Shown here in pieces: positions 35,486-47,574 of a stretch of 64,000 bases of DNA. Origin of the DNA: Ilex aquifolium. Taxonomy: Eukaryota; Streptophyta; Magnoliopsida; Aquifoliales; Aquifoliaceae. Location of the stretch: contig OX637394.1 of assembly GCA_951799425.1 (NCBI GenBank), forward strand, positions 1,685,501 to 1,749,500, given 5' to 3'. Position numbers and translations under genes: made by a program. Within the stretch, counting starts at the first letter, position 1, and the number at the start of each line of letters is the position of its first letter. A model generated the notes under the pieces. The model worked only from the letters and a program-made list of their open reading frames with translations. It ran no database searches and had not been told where the DNA came from.

Positions 35486-38400
35486 ATGAACGAGAAGCAG
35501 AATTTGTGGGTTTCGCCAGCCTATGTTATGAATCACTTTGGAACCAGTGGAGTTTCCGTTGCTACTGCGACTGGCATTACTCACCCTTTAGGTTTCTCTC
35601 TCTCTCTCTCTCTCATTTGGCAGATATTAGCTTCTCAGTTATCACTGTTAAACAATCATCTACTCCAAAAGAGTGTAACTTAAAGGATTTATACTTCCTC
35701 GTCCCTTAGGGGCTGGCTAGATTTTGGACTTAGCACATAAAAATCTTAATTAGGGTGACGGCGAGATTGTTAGGGTGGTGGTGAGATTCGAACATAGGGC
35801 CTTCTATCATGTTAAACATTCATCTACTCTAAAACCTTAAGCTGAGAGGGTGTAACTTAAATATTTATACTTCAACAATCACAATTCCTTCCGAAGCTAG
35901 GTTGTTTAATCGCTCCTATTAACTATTGTCATTTAAGATAAGGAAACCACTGGGCAGGACTTTGGTTTTGAGAGGGACAAAATGAGTGGTACTAACTGAC
36001 TCACCAGGCATCTTGATGCACTATATGGGTAAACGTGAAAGTCCAGTCCCTGAACACTTTCTTGACCTTTCCATCCTTTTTCCGGGTGATGCAATTGGTA
36101 GTCACACCAAAATCGGATTTCAACACAAGGACTTTCAAGATGACATGAGCAAAAAAACCTAAACTGTGGCTGAATCCTTGCCCAAGTAGTGATTTTATGG
36201 ACTGCTTTTATCCTGTTTCTTGGCATCATGCAGTTGTTTAATTGGTTTTGGTGATTGTGTTGAATAAGGTTTATGGTTAAGATCTAAGTAAAATGTGGCC
36301 TGGAATTAACTTGAAAATGATGTCCTTGAAGAAATTAAGAATACTGCAATCTTGGCCTCCCTTGGTGCTACAATCTCATATAAGGAAAAAGAGGAGCCAG
36401 ACATAAGAGTTTATACGAAGTTAAAATGACACTAGAAGAGGTAGAAAGCATTCATGAACTAAAGAAGGACGAGTAGAATGAAAGTTCTGATGATGTGGTT
36501 GGGTTGCAGACTCTCATGGAATGTCCGTTCAATTTCTATTTGTGACAAGTGTTCAGATGAGTGGACTTTTTAGTCGGGCTGCTCCAATCACGTGTCCCAC
36601 CAGGGACTGCGTTGCCATGTACAAGTTTATAGATGGTAATACATTCTTAATGGGAACAGTGTGCCCTTTAAGACTGGATATAAGCACAATTCTAGAATTC
36701 GCATGATGAGGTTGGGACGGGGAAGGATTTTTATAATATTTTAAGGCCTACTGGTGGAGCATAATGCCTATAGGACATTCTCAGCGCCATGTTGAAGATT
36801 GCCATCTGTTTCTTTTTTCTTTCCTTTTTGGGAGAAGAGGGGTAGGGGTGTGTTTTTTTTTTTTTTTTTTTTTTTTGGGGGGGGGGGGGGTGGGGGGGTT
36901 GTGCTTTACTAGTAAAATGCTTTTTCGGTTTCTACTTCTACAGTCCATATTCAAGATTCATAGGATCGACAGATAAAAATTGAGGAAGCAATTAGAAACT
37001 GAAGTATAAGTAGAACTGCAGTCCATATTCAAGATTCATAGGGTCTACAGATAAAAATTGACAAAGCAATTAGAACTGGAGTTGATGAAGTCCTATGTCC
37101 TCAGAAATCCGTTTTAGATTTTGGTTAAAAAAAAATAGGGTGACCTGCAGTCAAATTTTTGTGATTTTCGATAGGGAATTCATAAAGAGATTACTGAAAA
37201 ATTGAAAATACAAATTCTAGAGGAAATAGATTCTATTTGGTTGAATCAGGAGATTTGATCTATATCATTTTGGAATGCAGATGTTCTCAAAGTTAGGCTG
37301 CAGATGCAACTTGTTGGTCAGAGGGGTCCATTAACTGGGTTGGTATGACATGAACATTGATTTTTATCAGGATATTCCAGTTTATCAGATCCACTTGGAG
37401 CTATGTTATCTCATAAGTGGATGCATACAGGGAGGACTTTTTCTTCAGGTTGTGAAAAATGAAGGGCCTAGGTCACTGTATTTGGGATTGGCACCTGCAT
37501 TGATGAGGTCAGTGTTTTATGGAGGTCTCCGCTTAGGCTTGTATGAACCGTCAAAATATGTATGTGAATTGGCTTTTGAGTCCACCAATATCTTGGTGAA
37601 GATTGCGTCTGGAGCATTCTCTGGTTCCCTTGCCACTGCACTGACCAACCCTATGGAAGTTCTAAAGGTAAAATGATATAAAGGCTTTTTGTATCTTGTA
37701 AACCTTTTCTGATGCGATCTTTTCTTTTCTTTTCTTATTTTTCAGGTGAGGTTACAGATGAATCCAAACTCTAGCAGAGGACCACTGGGTGAAATGCGGA
37801 AAATAACTTCAAAGGAGGGAATAACTGCTCTTTGGAAGGGGGTTGGCCCTGCTATGGCTAGAGCTGCTGCTTTGACTGCATCACAGCTGGCAACATATGA
37901 CGAATCCAAGCAGGTCAAGTTCTGAGCATGCTATTTTTCAATTTAAATATCCACAAATTAACTTCCACAGATTCTGAATAGTTTGACTGCTAATTTCTAA
38001 TCTTTATGGGTTATATTTTGTATTATCAGTTTGTCATCTGCTAAATGATCTTAATTAGATTTGCACCGGTGCAGGTTTTGACAATGTGGACACCTCTTGA
38101 AGAAGGATTTTATCTGCACTTAACGTATGCATAGTTTCTATGTTTCCTTTATCTTTTGGATATTTAAGCAATGTGCATTGAATAATCTTGTATGCAATAG
38201 CTACTTAATGTTCCTTTCTGTTAATCATTAAATCTGGAATCTGGAAAAAAAAAATGTTTGACTCAACAAAATACGCACCCTCTTTGACATCTGTTTCTAA
38301 ATTAAGAAGAATGCCAGGCCCCTTTCTTCATATCGTAACTGTACTTTTCTCCTTATGAAGCGCAAGTACAATTGCAGGTGCAGTAAGCACCATTATAACA

Positions 38401-41400
38401 GCACCCATCGACATGATTAAAACACGTCTCATGTTGCAGCAAGAATCAAGAAGCCTTGGAGCCTATAAGAATGGATTCCATTGCGCGTACCAGGTAGCAA
38501 TGTTGCTTTTGTTTGGTCGTTGCAACTGATTAATTTTTTGACTTTCTATGGTCAATAATATTGTTCGAGTTTTACTAGTTTACTTAATATTATGCGGTTC
38601 TGTCCTCACTTAGATTTGCTTTCAAGCAAGGCTTATTGATGTAGATCGTATTGGTTCTGATATCAAATTGATGTAGATCGTATTAGCTCTGATACCAAAT
38701 TGATGTAGATCGTATTAGCTCTGATACCAAATTAATGTAGACTAGGATGGGAAGAATTAGGGATGAGAAGAGAAGAAGAAAGGGATAAGAAAAGACAAAG
38801 AATTTGAGAAGGAAGTAATATCAGTATTCAATAATAATCAAAGTCTAATCTAAATAAAACTTTTACATGCATCCCTTTATATAGGGAAACTAAACCCTAA
38901 AACAAATAAATAATGATAAATAAACCTTCAAAAGTTAAAAGAAATTACTTAAAAGATAAATATTAAAAGTATCTAAATAACTCACATAACTAATCTATAA
39001 TATCTATTCAATTCTTACACAATTCCCATCTTTCTCTCCCGATTGAGAAAAACTCTCATCCGAAGAGTCTTCAAAGTAGAAGTACCCTTAGAGAGTAGGA
39101 TGAAGGTGACATAATGCCTCATCTAGAATGAAAGAACCATCGACCAGGATAAATGCAAGAATCTCCATCTATATGAACACCTGCTAATAAAATAGGAGGC
39201 TTTGGAGTACCTCGATTAAGTAGCATGTCCTCCAAATAAAAATTTGAACTAATACTAACATTCAATGGAAAATTAAGCAAATAAGCATTAGATCCAAAGT
39301 TGAGAATAGCACAACAATTCTCATTAGGTTTCAATAAAAAAGTATTCAATAGGACAAGACATCGATGACAAAGGAGTAACAATAACGCCTTGGTGGTGAA
39401 AATAATTAAGTACCAACTCAAGTGAAATCTTGATAGTAGGAATAAAGTCAACTATTTCAGAGGGGAAAGACTTGGGAACAAAGTTAGATTGACTTGAAAT
39501 AGGAGACACAAAACAATCACCAAAAGATTCTGAAATAGGTAACTCAATATGCTCGACATCTTTCATAAGTGTGGACTCAATAGACTTTTCAGCAAGTTCC
39601 ATTACAATTGGTAACTCAACATTTGACTCCGGCAAAGGCTCAAACTCACTTTCTTCAGGTATTGACTTTTGTTGGTATGAAGGAGGCGAGCTCTGATCTG
39701 ATGAAACTGAATGAGGGAGTTGGAAGTCAATATGAGTAACATCTTTCTCTTTATTTGATGCTAGCATATTTAAATCCTTTGCCACATTCAGATTAGGAAA
39801 GCATGCAAAAACAACATGGACATCATTCAAGTAATCACGAGACTCGTGTGATGGAATTAAAATTGGAAGGTGTCATGTCATGTTGTTTTAACAAAGTGTG
39901 ATTGAGAACTCATCAAGTTATAGTTGGACTTCGTATGAAATCTTTTAACCTTTAGAGCATATTGATAGGCCGTAACTAATGTATCGAAAGTGTATAGCTT
40001 GACCTTCCTACTAATTTTTTGTCTCAACCCAAGAATAAACTGATCAATTATCCAAGGTTCTTCAACAATGTCACACAAGCATAGTTATTAGTATCGTACG
40101 ATACGCGATACGTATCGTACGATACGTCACGATACACTTGAAAAACGATACGTATCGTTTTTGTATCGTATCGTACGATACACACGATACGATACGTCTG
40201 ATACGTGACGATTCTATTTTTTTTATTTTTTATTTTGGTTATTTGGGGCTGAAATGACATCGTTTTACCTAGGACTTATTTTTAAATCACTAGTCAGTGA
40301 ATCAACGTCGTTTCAATGGTTATGGTTTAAAAAAAATAAATATAGTCTATTGTTAATGTTGTTCAATTGAATTCAAAATTCTTGATTAATATAAAGTTGT
40401 TCAAGCAGTTGATGTTAGAAATTTGAATTAGAAGTCTTTGCATTTTGATATTACTGAATTATGTTGGGAACTTAAATAGTTGGTGGAATTATATATATTT
40501 TATTAATAATTATTTAAAAATTAAAATTGCGTGTATCTTACGATACACGATACGATATGCCTTCTGATACGCGATTTGACAACTATGCACACAAGTACAT
40601 GAGATAATCGAACTGGGCAAAGTAATCAGAGACACTAGAAGAATGTTGTCTAAGATTGAGCCATTAATCATAAAATTGATTCGTGTAGGAAGTAGGCAAA
40701 TATTTCTCTTTCAATTTATATCTCATTCCAACCCAAGTGATAGGTGATTCTCCTAAGCTATCTAAGCTTCTTTGGATTGCTTGCCAATACCGCTTGGCAG
40801 AACCCTCCAACATCAATTTAGCAAAACGGACGCAATGGGAATCCAACATGTCATGCCAATCAAAATATTCTTTTAAATTAGCTAACCAATCCAAGAATTC
40901 AAAAGGATCTAAAGTGCCACTAAATATAGAAGGATCTTTGACTAGTTTGGTCATATGGGACTCCATGTAAACATTCATAGACTTCCTATGATGATGACTT
41001 TGAGGAGAGACTCTTGAAACATGCGCATTAGAGGAACTCATGAGTGACTCTTGAAAGAAGGAAATGAACCCAAAAAAAAAATAAATTCAAGAATTGCAAT
41101 TAACAATTTCAAGAAGTAAAAAGCTCAAATAGAAGAACATATGTTTTGGACCATTTGCAAGTTCTCTAATTTCTCAATAAATAAAAATATTAGTCTCAAA
41201 TTCTATGGAAGTATGCATACCATAATCAAGCTTTTGCCCGGAGGAAATTCTGAAACTTTTTAGGGATAATTTTGTAATTTTTGAAACTTTTGGGAGTAAT
41301 TTTGCAATTTTATGGATCTGTTGAAGATGTTTCTACAATTCTGGAACTTCTGGGGGGAGATTCTGCAATTTCTGGTGGTGGTTCTGCAACTTCTGGAACT

Positions 41401-42752
41401 TTCTGGGGTGTTTCTGTAATTTTATGAATCTTCTGGGGCACTTTTTGAAATTTCGAAACTGTTGGCACTGTAGTTTTTTTTTTTGTAAAACCCTAGTGCC
41501 AAAGTTCAACAACAACAAGAAGGAAGTAGATTGAGTGAAGGACAACGGCGAAGACGATGGTACCCAAACGATGATAGATCGACGACGATGGCACCAATGA
41601 AACACAACACCAACAATGAAGCAAGAAACTAGTGGAAAGGGCAATAGATGTCGACCTTGAAACACAGTCCTTCAAACCTTGAAAAGTTTTGTTTTTTTAA
41701 TATGACTGGACAGTGAGATGTTGGTGGCGATGAATAGTGTTGCCGATGAACAGTGTCGTGATGAACAGTCGCAATGAACAATGTTGTCGATGAACAGTGC
41801 CCCCGATGAACAAATGAACCGTGATGATGTGATTTGCACTAATCGAAGTTGGGCTCTGATATCAAATTGATGTAGATCGTATTAGTTCTGATACCAAATT
41901 GATGTAGATCGTATTAGCTCTGATACTAAATTGATGTAGACTAGGAAATGAAGAATTAGGGATGAGAAGAGAAGAAGAAAATGATGAGAAAAGAGAAAGA
42001 ATTTGAGAATGAAGTAATATCAGTATGCAATAATAATCAAAGTCTAATTTAAATAAAACTTTTACATGCATCCCTTTATATAGGAAAACTAAACCCTAAA
42101 ACAAAAAAATAATGATAAATAAACTCTCAAAAGTTAAAAGAAATTACTTAAAAGATAAATATTAAAAGTATCTAAATAACTCTTATAACTAATTTATAAT
42201 ATCTATCCAATTCCTATACAATCCCCATCACTTATTCATGAAACAGATGAGGGTAAGTTTACTCTGTAATTACCGGGGGGAAAAAAATAAAGTTTGCTCT
42301 GTAAGTAGTATGAGTTTTTGAATGGAAGTTCACAGCCTGCCAAAAAGGGAAAAAGAAACGAAGAAAATGATGGCTTGAGTTTGGCAGGGTGAAATGATGG
42401 CCATAAATTTGTGCACCCGGCTGCTTTTGGCGTAATTTGTTTAATTTCTTGTAATGTTTGATTTCAGGTCCTGCTTAAAGAAGGTCTCAAAGGACTTTAC
42501 AAAGGGTGAGATGCTACACATGCCCTCTTATTATTGCTTCTCAGTTGAATATTTCCATATGACACTGTTGTTCTCCAGTTGAGAAATAAGCAGCGGTTAG
42601 TTTGGCTCAATATGTTTATTGCCATTTTCTGTGGTGCTGATTAATTTTTGGCCAGGGGTCTTGCAATGTTCGCAAGATTGGGTCCACAGACTACAATCAC
42701 CTTCATACTCTGTGAGAAGCTGCGGGAGCTTGCTGGATTGAAAGCAATCTAG
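35486..42752 (+). CDS. Mitochondrial carrier family protein (ucpB / At4g03115-like)
   Basis: Eight exons: 35486-35591, 37281-37342, 37431-37667, 37746-37913, 38075-38124, 38361-38493, 42468-42505 and 42656-42752 (TAG); 296 residues, all GT-AG and in frame. Three SLC25 repeats are recognisable by their signatures: HPLDVLKVRLQ, NPMEVLKVRLQ and APIDMIKTRLM, each Px[D/E]xx[K/R]. This implies six transmembrane helices in the inner mitochondrial membrane and a transporter of small metabolites. Other conserved stretches are LYLGLAPALMRSVFYGGLRL, LWKGVGPAMARAAALTASQL and FARLGPQTTITFILCEKLRE. The closest match I recall is the Arabidopsis At4g03115 protein, grouped with uncoupling/dicarboxylate-type carriers; the substrate cannot be inferred here. 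The start ATG at 35486 gives a length typical of the family. Intron 6 (38494-42467) is enlarged to about 4 kb by a retrotransposon lying antisense to the gene. Confidence 0.95.
36848..36898. repeat. Adjacent poly-T and poly-G homopolymers
   Basis: A run of about 22 T followed by about 11 G, a T and more G, in intron 1 of the carrier gene. Run lengths may be affected by sequencing error. Confidence 0.8.
38637..39031 (-). repeat. 3' LTR of the gag-only retrotransposon (395 bp)
   Basis: Starts TGATGTAGATCG on the plus strand and ends at CCCATCT. It holds three tandem copies of a 32 bp unit at its outer edge, each with a TCTGATACCAAAT-type segment, then sequence nearly identical to the other LTR (for example CATCCCTTTATATAGG). 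Confidence 0.85.
40080..40587. mobile_element. hAT-like MITE nested in the gag region, 508 bp
   Basis: Perfect 8 bp TSD CACACAAG at 40072-40079 and 40588-40595. TIRs CATAGTTATTAG and CATAGTTGTCAA (reverse-complemented right end). The left subterminal region is packed with GTATCGTACGATACG palindromes, and similar CGATACGATATG motifs occur at the right. It interrupts the gag reading frame, so it inserted after the retrotransposon. Confidence 0.8.
40664..41041 (-). pseudogene. gag fragment of the LTR retrotransposon
   Basis: A 125-codon open frame starting at the ATG at 41041. It carries the plant retrotransposon gag pattern: hydrophobic and aromatic residues around FEFLDWLANLKEYFDWHD, then KLMLEGSAKRYWQAI and TWVGMRYKLKEKYLP. 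It stops at an in-frame TAA. The same frame resumes beyond it, is interrupted by the MITE at 40080-40587, and continues on the far side with VEEPWIIDQFILGLRQKI. Gag would form the particle shell; this copy is broken. Confidence 0.8.
41868..42230 (-). repeat. 5' LTR of the gag-only retrotransposon (363 bp)
   Basis: Nearly identical to 38637-39031 but with two rather than three copies of the 32 bp unit; the length difference is exactly 32. It ends CCCCATCA on the plus strand, so the LTR in its own orientation begins TGATGGGG. Confidence 0.85.
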
Positions 42753-44282
42753 TCCATGGGATTGTCTTCCTGCTGGTTTCCTGGTTCTCCATATAAGTCG
42801 TCATTCATGCCAATCAGCTGCTGACATTGATAACAAACCCAATTGGGAGAATTGAAAATTTTCCCTGTTAGTAAACGGAATTGATTTGAGTACAGCTTTT
42901 TCTGTCATTTTTTTAGGTGATGCTATATTCATTTCCATGGATGGGCACCAGAATTTCATGTGGTTCCAGTGGGCATTGTTTTACACAGGTCACCCGTCAT
43001 CAACAGGGTCCAATAATTCTGTCGAATTGTTGTAATGATATCTTTGGTTCATCGTCTCTTTTACTTTGGAGCTTGGCTGTAACTTATAGAGCGCCATTTT
43101 TGTGGTGGTTTTTTTGTCATCAGTGTAACATCATAACAGAGATCATTAACTGGTTTTGTTGCAAGATGCCTCTCAAGTTCTCCACTGCTGTGTTGCTTGA
43201 AATCCCTCTCCACGTTAAAATTTGTTCCAATGCATCACACAGGTTGACCTTTATCGGTTGGAAGGCTGGTAAGGAACAGCATAAATGCCTAAAGCTAGTT
43301 GTAGTATACAATGAGAGGAGACGAATCAAGCGCTCAACTGTTCGGCTGTTTCATATCTTTTGTTTTTGGTTCAACTGTCAGGGGATTGAAAAAGCAGAAT
43401 CGTGGAAAACCACCTATTTACATACCGTTGGCTTTTACCTTAAAAACGAATTAAGCCCTTCACAACCTTTCCTTTTGGGTTTTGAGCTTAGACAAAACGG
43501 GCCAAATTTAGACACAATTGAGCATTGGACCTCAATTCGGTCCGGTAATTGGGCCGCCATGGGTCATCATCTCCTTCGCATCACCTCACTCCAGTAGCAA
43601 TATCTCTTCATACAAATCCCTCAAAATTGTTTCACCATTGTTATCGTCAGGATGATAATCAGAATCTGAAGCCGAGACGGCTTATAACGGTTCGCAATCG
43701 ACAATCGTCCAACTCAAACCCATAATCGAGTCGCAATCCAAACCCGAATCCTCTCCACCAACCAAAACCTCTTACTCGTCAAACCCTCGACGATATCATA
43801 TCGCCCGATTCACCGACATTACAACCCCACAGTTCACGGTTCCATCACATACCTTTCCTACGGAGGCGAAACGCAACATCGCCGGTCCCAATTTCAACCA
43901 TGCCGGCTCTTTTGGGAAAAAGATGACCATGGATAACCTCATTGCAAAAGAAATGCGAGACACTCGCCAAGAACACCCTCATTGAGGCCAATGCTTTTCA
44001 AAACTACGTCAATTAATCCCTCGCCTTTTGCGGTTAAAAAGGGGTGGAATTATGTATGGGACAGTGTCGACGGAGAGGAAGGTGGATGGAGGTCGATTTC
44101 ATTTACGATCCACCATAACGAGGGACGGAGGAGAATTTGATTCTTCTACGCGATTCTGATGAGCAGAATTTGGTGGATGCAATAGCAATGGGGGGTTGGG
44201 GATGAGGAAAGTTGGGTTTCTAATTTTACTCAAACGATAAGTCGAAACAAAAAAGGATTGAGTTAACTATCCTAAACTATAT

Positions 44283-44490
44283 CAGCCCCTAAACTATATT
44301 ATTTGTATCAATGTGACCTTTCATCCAAATTTATGATTAACTTGAATGGAATTCTTCATGTGCACATCACATAAGTCAGAAATTAAAATATAGTTTAAAG
44401 GTCACGTATTATATACCTGAGGAATTCCATTAAATTTAACAACAAATTTAAACAGATAAGTCATATTAATACAAATAATATAGTTCAAAG
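44283..44490. repeat. Small inverted repeat, probable MITE remnant
   Basis: ACTATATTATTTGTATCAAT near 44290 pairs with ATTAATACAAATAATATAGT near 44465. Inner arms GGAATTC (44350) and GAATTCC (44424) continue the pairing. No TSD was established. Confidence 0.5.
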
Positions 44491-44621
44491 ACTAAATTAA
44501 CACAAAATATAATTTAGAACCTTAATTGACACAAATTATATAATTCATGAATAGATACAAAAGGATTATACTATGTCCAGCGTGGAGGCTTTGAAGGCGA
44601 CAGAGTTGCATTCTAACAGAG

Positions 44622-45328
44622 GTGTAACTCGGGCGGGTTAAGAGGTCAATCCTAGTCCAACCCTAGATATATAATCTTCAACCTTAACCCTAACTCTAAC
44701 CCTACCTCAACGTGAGACACTCAACTCGAGTACTGCCCGAGTTTAATTCGGGCGGGCTCGAATTGAATTCGGGTTACTTAATTCGGGCTAATTTCGGGTT
44801 AAAAATCGAGTTGGACTTGAGTTGCTTAATTCGAGTTGATTTTTTAAAGTGTAGATTTGATTTTTTCAAATGTAGATTTAATTTTTTCAAGTGATATGAG
44901 ATAAAGGGCGAGACACAGATGAAGAGATAATGAGTGAGAGAAGGAGGAGTGATGAGTGAGGGAGGGAGGCTGAAAGTTTAAGACGACTCAGACGAGTGAC
45001 GATTGAGAGAGGGAGGCTAAAAAAGAGAGGAGTGACGAGTGAGATAGGGATCTGAGAGTGATGGATGCGCAGGGGTGAATACGTGAAGTGAAGTGAATGT
45101 CTGGTATCTAAAGATTGAATATAAATACTAACCCTAGTTAAATATATTTATATATTTATGTATATTCGGGTTTAACCAGATTTTAATATTCGGGTTGAAC
45201 CCAACAACCTGATATTTGGGTTAGGATTTTTTTGCCCAAACCCAACCCAAATATTAAAAATTATAACTCAAGCCCTATTTTTTTTGAATTGGGCTCGGAT
45301 TGAATTCGAGTTGATCCGCTCAAGTTAC
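44622..45328. mobile_element. Probable non-autonomous DNA element, about 0.7 kb
   Basis: Left end GTGTAACTCGGGCGGGTTAA; right end, reverse-complemented, ATGTAACTTGAGCGGATCAA. Subterminal TTCGGGTT and AATTCGGG motifs recur on both sides. The flanks ATTCTAACAG and ATTCCAATAG are only partly alike, so the TSD is unsure. Confidence 0.45.
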
Positions 45329-45859
45329 ATTCCAATAGTGATTTAAAGGAGTGGTTGATGGCGGTGGTGAAGTTGGAAGTGAATGAAGATGGGTGCCGGT
45401 GTGCATTTCGAGGCGTTTCAGGTTAGTGGCATATGTGTTGGGTTGTTTAAATAGGGGTGGCTCGAGACGGAGGTTACATGTAGGTACTTCAATAATTACC
45501 TCAGTTGAGATATTATCGTCTACAACATTGTCATTAATCTTGTCTTCGCCTTTTAGTTCAACATTTTTTTATTGATAGTTTTTAAGAGGTTTCTCAATAT
45601 TACTATAAATCCACTCATCATCGTCAATATCATATTATGTCTTCTCAATTTAATATCTTTTTTTAGCTACCCAAGTACGTAATTGAAAACATCGTAATCA
45701 CATGGCTTTAATATAAAACTTGAGTCATAAGATTTTGATATGAGACTTGAATCACAAAATAATTATTATATTATAAAAAAAATTGCAACTCAATACTCTC
45801 TTGATACTACGTAGTTCTTTTTTTTCGAACAGATATTCTTTTGTTTCTCTTAATAACTA

Positions 45860-46117
45860 GAGTAAATTATATTCAACCCCCCTGAACTTTGTCACTAAAA
45901 CATATAGACCCCCTCAGGTATGACATATTACAATTACACCCTCTGTCAGTCATGGTCAACTAACACGTCTAACATAAGTATTAAAAAGACTATTCTGCCC
46001 TTATTCAAAATAAATAAAACCAGCCTACACCAAAACCCAATGCCAGACCCCTCCACCGACACAGAACCTCTCCCTTTCTCTCTTTCCACTGCCCACCATC
46101 GACCCTTTCTCTCTCTT

Positions 46118-46160
<43 letters not shown>

Positions 46161-47388
46161 TTTATCGTTAACCGCCACCACCAAATCCATATCACTGAAA
46201 TCGTCCATCAAACTCACCACCGACCCCTCCCTATCTCTCTATGTTCTATCGCTAATCGCCCATCAAATCAACCACCATAATAGCCATCATCAAATCCACC
46301 ACCATAACAGCCACCATCAAACCTATATCACCGAAATCGTCCATTAAACCTATATAACCGAAATCGTCCATCAAACCCATATAACAGAAACTGTCCATCA
46401 AACCCATATCACCGACCAGCCAGACCCATCAATACATCACCATCGTCGCCTGCCCAAACATCCTCTTCCTTATCGCTTGGTCCCGCCCGTGTGTGGTATT
46501 TTTGTGTGAAGAGAGAGAAAGAGAGAGAGAGAGAGAGAGTGGCAGAATTTGCCAATTGGTGGAGTTGGCAGTTAGGACTTCGGTGGGTTGGGCAGGCAGT
46601 GGGACGTATGCTTCAAGGGGAGGTGGTGGGGTTTGTAATAGGGAAAAAGGTATAATTAAAGGGTAAAACCCTATCCATTGCAAACCCCTTCTCTCTTTTA
46701 CGTTATTCACCACGACCTTCCCCCAACAATCCTCGACCTCACTATAACCCCCAAACTCAAGGGCCGCAATTCTGTTAATTGTTGGATGGAGAGACAAAAT
46801 CATAGCCATGCCAACTGAACAGTGAAAACTTCAATAACATTTATATGGATGACCCTCATGAAGAGATATTAGAGATATGGATGAGGGGTTAATGGGTGTG
46901 GTTGAGATGGTCTTAGGGAATTGGCTTCGACAAAGGTAGATTGGTGGTGGTGAGTGGTAGATTCTCATGCATGTGATGGTGGTAGTGGGTGGGGCGTAAA
47001 GTAGTGCTTCCATGGCAGAGATTGTGTCCGTGGTTATTTGTGGGAGAATGTCGGTAAGAGACGGTAGTGGTGGGTGAAGTTTCGTGTGCGTAATGGGTGG
47101 TGTGGTGGCGGCACAGGGTGGTGGAGGTTTTGCAACGAACTATAAATTTTTTGGGTTTTGTAGATATTTAGTGGTTTAGGATGGATATTTCAGGGGTAAT
47201 TTAGAGATTTTGTTACAAAAATATGTTGAATACATTGAGATTTAACGGTGCTTTGGACGAACTTTAACACCAGGGGGCTATTTGTTACATCATATCAAAC
47301 TTTAGGGGGTGGCGGTGTTATATTTTATACTTGAGGGGGTCTGTCTATATTAATGATAAACCTCATCAAGTTTTGATATAATTTACCC
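45860..47388. mobile_element. Mutator-like element, 1.5 kb, non-autonomous
   Basis: Perfect 9 bp TSD TAATAACTA at 45851-45859 and 47389-47397. The left end is GAGTAAATTATATTCAAC; the right end, reverse-complemented, is GGGTAAATTATATCAAAA. The arms share AGACCCCCTCAGGTAT-type sequence. The interior holds a (CT)n tract (about 46120-46157), a (GA)n tract (about 46507-46538) and a minisatellite of ACCGAAATCGTCCATCAAAC units (about 46190-46410). Open frames inside are low complexity or unrecognised. Confidence 0.75.
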
Positions 47389-47574
47389 TAATAACTATTG
47401 GCTGGTATACTGCTGAAGTCTTTTACCTTTCTTCCTTTTTCAAAAAGAAAGAAAAGTGTTTTTTTCTTTATGTAGGTGGACATACTTTCATTTTTATGGG
47501 GTCAAAATTATGTCAGGTTGTCCTTGCAGCCATAAAAGCCCTTAATGGGAAGCATAAACTGGAGTTTATGTTTT

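Larger units (their letters stand above)
38637..42230 (-). mobile_element. Non-autonomous LTR retrotransposon with gag only (TR-GAG-like)
   Basis: A 5 bp TSD CTTAT flanks it at 38632-38636 and 42231-42235. The element reads right to left: 5' LTR 41868-42230; primer binding site at 41864-41853 (TGATATCAGAGC on the minus strand, one mismatch to the initiator-Met type TGGTATCAGAGC, three bases from the LTR); gag; then a purine tract GGGAGAGAAA (39040-39031) against the 3' LTR 38637-39031. Coding remnants are a Ty3/gypsy-type gag (residues such as DPFEFLDWLANLKEYF at 41041-40664), with more at about 40078-39878 and an acidic reading frame 39830-39324. No protease, reverse transcriptase, RNase H or integrase was seen. 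The gag is broken by an in-frame stop near 40663 and by a nested MITE. Confidence 0.85.
42753..45850. other. Intergenic, 3' of the carrier gene
   Basis: It begins with the carrier 3' UTR. A 226-codon open frame at 42917-43597 has no recognisable domain and probably lies in 3' UTR or flank. A less AT-rich stretch follows (43600-44220) in which no protein was recognised. An inverted repeat at about 44283-44490 and a foldback at 44622-45328 occupy much of the rest. Confidence 0.45.

Noticed and set aside
43600-44220. Possible gene fragment in a less AT-rich stretch
   Set aside because: Short frames on the plus strand are broken and match no family I recognise.
46429-46809. 126-codon minus-strand open frame
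   Set aside because: Inside the Mutator-like element, partly a GA/CT repeat, no recognised domain.
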